Source of the DNA: Verrucomicrobiia bacterium
Lineage (GTDB): Bacteria; Verrucomicrobiota; Verrucomicrobiia; Verrucomicrobiales; Akkermansiaceae
Length of the DNA stretch: 40,255 nt
Direction: 5' to 3'
Assembly (NCBI GenBank): GCA_030430455.1
Contig: JAUIJB010000031.1
Location: 1 to 40,255, forward strand
Made by a program: the position numbers and the translations under genes. Below the pieces are notes generated by a model. The model was given only the letters and a program-made list of their open reading frames with translations. It searched no databases and had not been told where the DNA came from. Below, piece by piece: positions 30,573-37,858 of this stretch; position 1 is the first letter of the stretch, and each line of letters begins with the position of its first letter.

Positions 30573-30736
30573 GCGCGGCCCGGCAAGCGAGCCAGGCGGC
30601 ATGGGCCAGGCGGGCGCGGGCTGGCCGGGCACGCACTTGTCCTGATGTTAAGACACAACCCGGCCGGGAATTCATCGTTGCGCCGGGCGAATCTGTGGAG
30701 ACTGTCCTGCATCGTTGAAACCTTGTCCTCACTGAA
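30573..30736 (+). promoter_or_regulatory. Upstream region of the GH27 gene with repeated TGTCCT
   Basis: TGTCCT occurs at 30638-30643, 30703-30708 and 30724-30729; the last two are 21 bases (two helical turns) apart. CATCGTTG also occurs twice (about 30673 and 30710). The first TGTCCT opens a dyad TGTC-N10-GACA at 30638-30655. The region is AT-richer than its surroundings and probably holds the GH27 promoter; no clear -35/-10 pair is visible. Confidence 0.35.
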
Positions 30737-32512
30737 ATGCGCCCGATCCTGACCTCCCTCGCCGTTTCCCTCTCATTCTGGGCCGCCGCCCAGGCGGAAC
30801 CGGAATTCCATTCCTGGGCCGAGACCCCACCCATGGGTTGGAACAGCTGGGACATCTTCGGCACCACGGTGACCGAGAAGCAGACCCGCGAGCAGGCCGA
30901 CGCCATGGCCGAGCACCTGCTGCCGGCCGGCTACGACGTGCTGACCGTCGACATCCAGTGGTACGAGCCGAATGCCCGGGGCCACGTCTACCAGCCCGGC
31001 GCGGAACTGACGATGGACGAATACGGTCGCCTCACCCCGGCGCTGAATCGCTTCCCCTCGGCGGCCGACGGCAAGGGCTTCAAGCCGCTGGCGGACTACG
31101 TCCACTCGAAGGGGCTGAAGTTCGGCATCCACATCATGCGCGGCATCCCGCGACAGGCGGTCGAGCGCGACACGCCGGTGAAGGGGACGCAGTCGAGCGC
31201 GAAGGACATCGGCCTGACGAACTCGACCTGCCCCTGGAACCCGGACATGTACGGGGTCGACGCCACCAAGAAGGACGGCCAGGCCTACTACGACTCGATC
31301 TTCGAGCTCTACGCCTCCTGGGGCGTGGACTACATCAAGGTCGATGACATCGCGCGGCCCTACGACGAGGTCCAGAAGGCGGAGATCGAGGCGATCCGCA
31401 AGGCGATCGACAAGACCGGCCGCCCGATCGTGCTCAGCCTGTCGCCCGGCGCGACGCCGGTGAGCGCCGGCCCCCACGTGATGGAGCACGCCAACCTGTG
31501 GCGGATCACCGACGACTTCTGGGACCGCTGGGGCCTGCTCGAGGCGATGTTCGAGCGGGTCGATGCCTGGACGCCCTACCGCGGCCCGGGCCACTGGCCG
31601 GATGCCGACATGCTGCCGATCGGGGTGATCGCCTTCGGCCGTCCAACCCAGTTCACCAGGGACGAGCAGTACACCATGATGTCGCTGTGGAGCATCGCCC
31701 GCTCGCCGCTGATCTTCGGCGGCGACATGACCAAGCTCGACGACTTCACCAAGGAGGTCCTGACCAACCCGGAGATGCTCGAGGTGAACCAGACGAGCAG
31801 CAAAAACCGCCAGGTCTCGCGCGAGAACAACCTGATCGTCTGGACCGCCGACGCGGCCGACGGCAAGGACAAGTACGTCGCCCTCTTCAACGCCCAGAGC
31901 AGCGGCGAGAACCTCGACTTCGCGAATGCCGACTACGCCAGCCCGGTGATCGCCGGAAACGGCCAGTCGCAGGAGGTCAGCGTCTCGGTCGTGGGGGGCG
32001 AGCGACTGGTTCTCTTTGTTCGCGACGGGGGCGACGGGTTCGACTACGACCATGCTGCCTGGGTCGACCCGTTGCTGAGCGGTCCCGGGGGGGAGCTCAG
32101 GCTGACCGAACTGGAGTGGGTCAGCGCCACCTCCGGCTGGGGTGCGCCGCGGGTCAACCGGACCTGCGAGGACCGGCCGCTGATGGTCGGCGGCAGGGAG
32201 GTCGGCGGGATCGGAACCCACTCGGAGTCGGTGATCGTCTACGATCTTCCGGAGGGTTACGAAACCTTCACCGCCAGGGGGGTGGTGACCAACCGGGGTT
32301 CGGTGGTCTTCGGCGTGCTCGTCGACCGGGCTGCGGATGCTCCGCTCGACGAGGGCGAGGTCACGGTCGACTTCGCCGACATCGGCATTTCGGGCAAGGT
32401 CAAGGTCCGCGACCTGTGGGCCCGCGAGGACCTCGGCACCTTCGAGGGCAGCTTCGGCCGGGTGCTGCCGGTCCACGGCGCGGGACTCTACCGCGTGACT
32501 CCGCTGCGCTAG
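30737..32512 (+). CDS. Secreted GH27 alpha-galactosidase with NPCBM domain
   Basis: A 591-residue exported enzyme (signal peptide 1-20). The GH27 barrel starts with PPMGWNSWDIFG, the hallmark of the family. The nucleophile is D203 in YIKVDDI and the acid/base D260 in WRITDDFWD. The C-terminal part (about 445-590) is an NPCBM carbohydrate-binding domain (HSESVIVYDLPEGY). GH27 includes alpha-galactosidases, alpha-N-acetylgalactosaminidases and beta-L-arabinopyranosidases; the last are of interest in a locus dealing with arabinose. In extensins single alpha-galactose units sit on serine, a possible target. It follows the PEP-CTERM relic and converges on GH31, sharing overlapping stop codons. Confidence 0.87.
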   Translation: MRPILTSLAVSLSFWAAAQAEPEFHSWAETPPMGWNSWDIFGTTVTEKQTREQADAMAEHLLPAGYDVLTVDIQWYEPNARGHVYQPGAELTMDEYGRLTPALNRFPSAADGKGFKPLADYVHSKGLKFGIHIMRGIPRQAVERDTPVKGTQSSAKDIGLTNSTCPWNPDMYGVDATKKDGQAYYDSIFELYASWGVDYIKVDDIARPYDEVQKAEIEAIRKAIDKTGRPIVLSLSPGATPVSAGPHVMEHANLWRITDDFWDRWGLLEAMFERVDAWTPYRGPGHWPDADMLPIGVIAFGRPTQFTRDEQYTMMSLWSIARSPLIFGGDMTKLDDFTKEVLTNPEMLEVNQTSSKNRQVSRENNLIVWTADAADGKDKYVALFNAQSSGENLDFANADYASPVIAGNGQSQEVSVSVVGGERLVLFVRDGGDGFDYDHAAWVDPLLSGPGGELRLTELEWVSATSGWGAPRVNRTCEDRPLMVGGREVGGIGTHSESVIVYDLPEGYETFTARGVVTNRGSVVFGVLVDRAADAPLDEGEVTVDFADIGISGKVKVRDLWAREDLGTFEGSFGRVLPVHGAGLYRVTPLR

Positions 32513-34806
32513 AACTTGATTTCGACCGGTTCGCCGGACCAGGTCAATTGCTTCGACTCGCCGCCGGTGGCGAGCTCGACGCGGAAACGGCGGGGCTCGG
32601 TTTCGGAGTTGGCGGATTCGCCGGGCTCGCCGGGCGACACCCGCAGGGTCTTCGACGCGTCGTTCCAGTCGAAGCGGGTGAGCGAAAATCTCCCGTCGAG
32701 GTAGCCGAAGCCGCCGTCGTCCTCGTAGAGCGTGAAGCTGCCGTCGCTGCCCGGGTAGATCCGGATGGTCAGTGGCTCGCCGACCGGCTCGTCGACATAC
32801 TGCCGGACGGGATCGATCGGGATGATGGCGCCGGCGCGGACGAAGACCGGCATGGTCTCGAGGTCGACCCGGCGGCTGACCGTGCGGCCACCGGACTGCG
32901 GCGTTCCGGTCCACAGGTCGTACCAGGTGCCCTCGGGAAGGTAGACCTCGCGACTCGTCGCGCCCCTCTCGAAGACCGGGGCGACCAGGAAGTCGCGGCC
33001 CCACAGGTACTCGTCGGCTCGGGCGGCGGCCACCGGGTCGTCCGGGTGGTGCAGCCACAGCGCGCGCATGAAGGGGAGGCCGGTCTGGCGCGCCTGCCAG
33101 GCGAGGGTGTAGTTGTACGACAGCAGGCGGTAGCGCAGCTCGGCGTAGCGGCGGCAGATCTTCTCGATCGACGGGTCGTTGAGGGTCGAGGCGTCGGGCG
33201 ACTCGGGGTGCTCCTCCGGACCGAGGGTGTCGAGCCCCCAACCCCACGGCAGGCGGGTCCACCAGCTGCGGCCGTGGGAGCGGAATGAGGGACAGAACGC
33301 GCCGAACTGGAACCAGCGGGCATAGAGCTCGCCGGTGAGCTCCTTCGACGGGAAGAAACCGCCGATGTCGGATCCCCAGTAGGGACCCAGGCTGAGCGAG
33401 TGGTTGATGCCGACCGCGATCTGCGTCTCGAGGCTCTTCCACGAGCTGTCGGTGTCGCCCGACCAGACCCAGCCGCCCCAGCGGGCGATGCCGAGGTAGC
33501 CGTTGCGGTGCAGGCTCCAGGGTCGGCGGTCGGGCTGGGTCGAGATCGGGCCGTCGTGGTAGAGCTGGTGGCGCTTGATGCGCTCGTGCAGGTCGAACCA
33601 GTCGCCCTCGTCCGGCCACCAACCGTCGATGCCGGCCTCGACCAGCGCCTCGTGTTCCTTCCAGTAGCCCGGCAGCCGCTCGTCATCGAGGCGCGGAATG
33701 CGGTCGCGGTCCCAGGGGACCATGTGGACGACGACCTTGACGTGGCGCTCGTGGAGCTCGGCGATCACCTCGGCGGGATCGCGCTTGAAGACCTCCGGGT
33801 TGAACTCGAAGGACGGCTGGTGCTTGTTCCAGCCACGCGGGGTGAAGCCGGTACCGAGGTAGATGACCGCGTCGACCGGGATCTTCTTCTCGCGGAAGGT
33901 GTCGACGATCTCAACGAGCTGCTGGTCGTCCTCGAGCGTGCGGTGCGACTGCATGTAGCCGAGCGCCCACTTCGGCGGCAGCGCGGCCGCACCCGAGACG
34001 GTCGAGAGGTCCTTCATGAGGGTCTCCGGCTCGCGGGCGTCGAACACGAAGAGGTCGCGGAAGCCGGCGACGTGGTCCTCCATCGGCGGGATTCCCTTGC
34101 CGAGCTGCCGGGTCTGGTTGGCGTGGTTCTGGCGCATCGCCTCCGAGTCCTTCTTCCCGATCGGGATGAAGCGGCCGTGGTCCTCGGCGGACAGGTCGAG
34201 CTGGCCCCATGGCGTGGCAATGAAGAGGCCCCAGCCGCCGGTGCCGATCATCAAGGGCACCGGGTTGCGCGAGCCGTAGGCGTCGGCCTGCCAGCGCGGC
34301 TCCATCTTGTGGAGGCGTCCGCGGCGGTCGAACTCCACCCCGGCGCGGCGCCAGTCCTTGCCCTTCGCCGGGCGCGGTCCGCCCTCGCCGAGCCCGAGCA
34401 CCGGCCGGTCGTCGAGGAGGAAGCGGATGCCGCCATCCTCGCCGAAGCCCAGCTTTTGGACCGTGGAGCCGTCGGCGCGGGTGACCGTGATCTCGAGGGG
34501 GGTGAAGCTCACCTCGACGGCGAGGTCGCCGACCTTCGCCCGCGTCGGGTCGCCGGATTCACGCAGCGTGAGGACGGGCTCGGCCGGATCCTTCGCGGCA
34601 AGCGCCGGGTTCACAGGAACCGGATCGGGGTGGCCGATCGGCCGCAGGGTGACCCGAACGGCATGATCGCCGGCCGGTCGCAATGCCAGCTCGCACGGGA
34701 TGCCGGCCACCTCGATCGGCGCCGCGGCCGCCACGGAGGCGAGGATGAGGAAGGATGCCGGCAGCGATGCCGGGATGAAGAGGGAGCGGAAGGAAGTCAG
34801 GAGCAT
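32509..34806 (-). CDS. Secreted GH31 alpha-glycosidase
   Basis: A 765-residue exported enzyme from ATG 34806; the frame extends far upstream to 35412, but only this start gives the signal peptide (MLLTSFRSLFIPASLPASFL). N-terminal beta-sandwich about 25-215, then the (beta/alpha)8 barrel with nucleophile D399 in GWWPDEGDW and acid/base D451 in WSGDTDSSW, then proximal and distal beta-domains. The D-E-G-D sequence after the nucleophile differs from the WxDMNE of alpha-glucosidases and is closer to alpha-xylosidases or alpha-galactosidases of the family, so I leave the specificity open. The stop overlaps the GH27 stop on the other strand. Confidence 0.85.
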   Translation of the reverse strand: MLLTSFRSLFIPASLPASFLILASVAAAAPIEVAGIPCELALRPAGDHAVRVTLRPIGHPDPVPVNPALAAKDPAEPVLTLRESGDPTRAKVGDLAVEVSFTPLEITVTRADGSTVQKLGFGEDGGIRFLLDDRPVLGLGEGGPRPAKGKDWRRAGVEFDRRGRLHKMEPRWQADAYGSRNPVPLMIGTGGWGLFIATPWGQLDLSAEDHGRFIPIGKKDSEAMRQNHANQTRQLGKGIPPMEDHVAGFRDLFVFDAREPETLMKDLSTVSGAAALPPKWALGYMQSHRTLEDDQQLVEIVDTFREKKIPVDAVIYLGTGFTPRGWNKHQPSFEFNPEVFKRDPAEVIAELHERHVKVVVHMVPWDRDRIPRLDDERLPGYWKEHEALVEAGIDGWWPDEGDWFDLHERIKRHQLYHDGPISTQPDRRPWSLHRNGYLGIARWGGWVWSGDTDSSWKSLETQIAVGINHSLSLGPYWGSDIGGFFPSKELTGELYARWFQFGAFCPSFRSHGRSWWTRLPWGWGLDTLGPEEHPESPDASTLNDPSIEKICRRYAELRYRLLSYNYTLAWQARQTGLPFMRALWLHHPDDPVAAARADEYLWGRDFLVAPVFERGATSREVYLPEGTWYDLWTGTPQSGGRTVSRRVDLETMPVFVRAGAIIPIDPVRQYVDEPVGEPLTIRIYPGSDGSFTLYEDDGGFGYLDGRFSLTRFDWNDASKTLRVSPGEPGESANSETEPRRFRVELATGGESKQLTWSGEPVEIKF

Positions 34807-34912
34807 GAAGACAGGCTGGGATGGAGGGCCGGACGCCCCGGGAAGGAACGGGGCGACGAGCCGCCATCTTAGGGAAAGCAGCGCGAAAACGGCTCCCGAT
34901 CCGACAAATCGG

Positions 34913-34930
34913 CGGTCGCCACTCCGACCG
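34913..34930 (-). terminator. Weak hairpin after GH105
   Basis: CGGTCG and CGACCG around a six-base loop, 28 bases past the GH105 stop on its strand, without a T-run. Confidence 0.25.
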
Positions 34931-34958
34931 GGCCGATGACGACGTGACATCGTCCGGG

Positions 34959-37652
34959 CTAATCCAGCCAGATCTCCGCCTCGTAGAACCCTCGCGGCGC
35001 CTCGTCGCCGAGCGGAATCCGCCTCACCCGGTTGTCGCCGATGAGGTCCTCGTATCCCGGAAGGGCCGACCAGGACCCCGGTTCGAGGTCCGGGCTGGCG
35101 TGGATCCGGTAGTGGCGGGTCCGGCCCTGGTAGCCGACGCCGAAGGCGCCCCGGGCATCGAGCGACAGTTCCGGCGTGCCGCCGGGCCGGGCGATGCCGA
35201 GCACCGGCAGGTGGGCGGGTTCGGCGGGATCGATTCCCAGCAGGTAGGCCCCGGCGAGGGTCAGCGGGGTTCCGGGGAGCATGGCGCTGGCATCGAGGCC
35301 CGCGCTGCCGAAGTGGTGGACCTCCCACGAGTCGGGCAGGCCGTTGCCGTCGGCATCCGCCTGGTCGGTCGGCCCCGGAAGCGGGAAGGCGACCTCGGTG
35401 ATGCTGTTCCACCCGCTGGCGGAGTTTCCCCAGCCGTTGATGCGGACATGGCTGGCGGGCTGGCCGGGAAAGGAGAAGGTCTCCACCCCGGTCGTGGTGC
35501 CACTACTGGAAATGTAGTCGTCCGGTGAACCGGCCGGGGGAAGCACCCGGGTGAACGAGGAGCCGTCCTGCGAGATCCAGACGGCGAAGTGCGCCCGGCG
35601 GGTGTCGCCGAGGTGGAAGGCCAGGTCGAGGTGATCGAGGGTCTCGGTCGAGGGGAGCTCGTAGAGGATCCACTCGCTCCCCGAGTTGCCGAACTGCGAC
35701 CAGCGGGTCCCGAGGTCACCGTCGAGCGTGTTGGCCGGCACGTTGGGGTCCTGGAAGCCGCTGGCGCTGGCGGTGATGCCGGCCGGGGCGGGGGAGACCG
35801 AGACGACCATCCGGTTGCGGTAGGTGCTGCCGTCGGAGTGCTCGAGGTCGAGGCGGACGGGGTTGTCGCCGAGCGGGAAGTCGACCTTGAGCGTCGGGCC
35901 GGAGCCGAGCAGGGTCCCGCCGCTCCACCAGGAGTAGCCGGTGACCGAGCCGCTGCGCAGCTGGCTGGCCGAGGCATCGAGGGTGAGGGGCTCGGCGTAG
36001 TCGCCGTCGGCATCGACGAGGCGGGCATCGGGCCCGGCGTCGGGGAAGACGGGCGTGGCCCCGCCGAGCAGGTCGAGGATCTCGCTGCCGGCCAGGAGGA
36101 AGGCGCCGTAGCCGTAGTCGCGTCCGGTGTCGTTGTAGGAGGCCGGCCCGGGGGCCGAGCCGACGCTCTGGATGTAGCCGATGGCGCCGCCGGGATGCTG
36201 GGCGACGGCGACCATTCCGTTCCAGGCCTTCATGGCCGCAGCGGTGTAGTTCCTGCCGGGGCCGTCGACCAGGATGCCGTGGTTCAATCCATAGGCGATG
36301 CCGTAGGTGAAGAACGCGGTGCCGCTGGTCTCGGGATTGTCGTGGGCGGGATGGTCCGGATCGGTGATCGAGCTGCGCCACATCCCGTCGGGCTGCTGCC
36401 ACTCGAGCAGGGCGGTCGCCATCGTGCGCAGCATCGCCTCGAACTCCGGCCGGCGCGGATCATCGGCCGGCAGGGCCTCGAGGACCCGCGCGCAGGCGCC
36501 GATGGCCCATCCATTACCGCGGCCCCAGTAGACGTCGGTGTCGAGGAAGCGGTCGTCGCGCCACCACAGCCCCCGGGCGGGGTCGAACAGGCGCCTCCGC
36601 TCCTTGGTGTCGAAGTACATCGCCATCATCTGGGCGAGGTAGGCCTCGTCCCCGTGTACGGCGGCGAGCCGCGCAAGCGTGGGCGCCGCCATGTAGATGG
36701 CATCGACCCACCACCAGTCGTCCACCGAGCCGGGGTCATCGAGGAGCAGATCGTCGAGGTGGGTGGTGATGGTGGCAATCCACGCGTCGTCGGGTTCGGC
36801 GGCCGCCTCGTGGAGATCGATGTAGATTTGGCCGCAGCAGTGGGCGTCGGCGCTCTCGCCGTTCACGTCGCCATAGTCGGTGCCGTGGTCCCAGTCGTTC
36901 TGCACGCCCCAGGCCATTGCCCGGTCGAAATACGGCTGGTAGCCCAGCGCCTGCCAGGCACGGAAGTTGCCGGTCTGGTAGGCGCTGCGCTCCCAGCCCT
37001 CGTTGCCGATGGCGAAGTTGGCCTGGAAGTAGTCATTGGCACGGCGCATGGCATCCTCGGTCGCGACCCGCATCGCGGTCGGGTCGAATCCCGGACCCGA
37101 GAGGGCGTCGAGCGGGTCGGTGCCGGCGGTGAGCTCCATGGGGTCGCTCGAGCCGTCGCCGTCGCTGTCGGGGAGGAAGGGGTTGGTCCCCAGGCCCGCC
37201 TCCTCGCCGTTCGTAAGGGTGTCGCCGTCCTCGTCGGCTGCGGGGTCGGCCGGAGGCCCGGCGACGCCGAGGGTGAACGACCGGGACGAGGAGTCGTTGC
37301 CGTCGCTCACGCTGAGCGTCACGCGGGTGGCCCCCGACTCGCCGGTGGCCGGGGTGATGGTGGCCCAGCGGATGGCGCCGCTGCCGTGGAAGGTGAGGCT
37401 TCCCGCCGGAAGGAGGGTCTCGTCCTCCGCCGAGCCGCCGAGAACAAGCTCCCCGACCGCGGTGTCCGGATCGGAGAGCGCCAGGATCACGTCGAGCGAC
37501 CTGCCCCGGAACGGGATCTCCCGGTCCGCGATCGGAGCCAGCTCCGGCGCGGCGGCGGACACCATCGGTGCGCCAGCCAGCAAGGCCGGCATAGCCAGCA
37601 GGGCCGGGGCGAGGCGGGGGCGCAAAGGGGTGGAGCTCACGGCGGTGGCCAA
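34959..37652 (-). CDS. Secreted GH105 unsaturated glucuronyl/galacturonyl hydrolase, multidomain
   Basis: About 897 residues, starting at TTG 37652 or, more likely, GTG 37640; both put a signal peptide (ending near SAAAPE) at the front. Order: cadherin/Ig-like domain (about 35-140), thrombospondin-type-3-like acidic repeats (DEDGDTLTNGEEAGLGTNP, DSDGDGSSDP), the (alpha/alpha)6 barrel of GH105/GH88 (about 185-540; D317 in WWWVDAIYMAAP and RGNGWAIGA), a PKD-like domain, an F5/8-type C domain (about 625-765) and a C-terminal domain like that of the metzincin. GH105 enzymes remove the 4,5-unsaturated uronic acid left by pectate or rhamnogalacturonan lyases. They are usually cytoplasmic or periplasmic; a secreted, multidomain form is less usual. 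This gene argues for a pectin link of the locus. Confidence 0.8.
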   Translation of the reverse strand: MATAVSSTPLRPRLAPALLAMPALLAGAPMVSAAAPELAPIADREIPFRGRSLDVILALSDPDTAVGELVLGGSAEDETLLPAGSLTFHGSGAIRWATITPATGESGATRVTLSVSDGNDSSSRSFTLGVAGPPADPAADEDGDTLTNGEEAGLGTNPFLPDSDGDGSSDPMELTAGTDPLDALSGPGFDPTAMRVATEDAMRRANDYFQANFAIGNEGWERSAYQTGNFRAWQALGYQPYFDRAMAWGVQNDWDHGTDYGDVNGESADAHCCGQIYIDLHEAAAEPDDAWIATITTHLDDLLLDDPGSVDDWWWVDAIYMAAPTLARLAAVHGDEAYLAQMMAMYFDTKERRRLFDPARGLWWRDDRFLDTDVYWGRGNGWAIGACARVLEALPADDPRRPEFEAMLRTMATALLEWQQPDGMWRSSITDPDHPAHDNPETSGTAFFTYGIAYGLNHGILVDGPGRNYTAAAMKAWNGMVAVAQHPGGAIGYIQSVGSAPGPASYNDTGRDYGYGAFLLAGSEILDLLGGATPVFPDAGPDARLVDADGDYAEPLTLDASASQLRSGSVTGYSWWSGGTLLGSGPTLKVDFPLGDNPVRLDLEHSDGSTYRNRMVVSVSPAPAGITASASGFQDPNVPANTLDGDLGTRWSQFGNSGSEWILYELPSTETLDHLDLAFHLGDTRRAHFAVWISQDGSSFTRVLPPAGSPDDYISSSGTTTGVETFSFPGQPASHVRINGWGNSASGWNSITEVAFPLPGPTDQADADGNGLPDSWEVHHFGSAGLDASAMLPGTPLTLAGAYLLGIDPAEPAHLPVLGIARPGGTPELSLDARGAFGVGYQGRTRHYRIHASPDLEPGSWSALPGYEDLIGDNRVRRIPLGDEAPRGFYEAEIWLD

Positions 37653-37777
37653 GCCTATCGCATGGCGGACCCGAAGAGCGAACCCAGCCGCCGAATTGCA
37701 AGCTGGTGAGCCCGAAATCGGAGGATCTGCGCGGATTGGCGCCCACGCTCCCGCGGGTCGGGCGGCCCAGCGGGTGG

Positions 37778-37807
37778 GCCGGCCTGCTCCCGCGGGAGCA
37801 GGCCGGC
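37778..37807 (-). terminator. Perfect 30-base GC-rich palindrome
   Basis: The 30 bases read the same on both strands without a mismatch (15-bp arms, no spacer; a real hairpin would open the central CCGCGG into a loop). It lies 52 bases past the stop of the repeat protein at 37859 and about 125 bases upstream of the GH105 start. No T-run on either side. Likely transcript end or spacer element. Confidence 0.5.
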
Positions 37808-37817
37808 ATGAAGGGAT

Positions 37818-37835
37818 GAGGCGGGAAGCCGCCTC
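37818..37835 (-). terminator. Hairpin after the repeat protein gene
   Basis: Seven-base perfect arms GAGGCGG/CCGCCTC with a CTTC loop on the minus strand, 24 bases past the stop codon and just before the 30-base palindrome. The pair of hairpins probably ends this transcript. Confidence 0.45.
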
Positions 37836-37858
37836 CGTTCCGCGGCCGGTGGCGAGCC

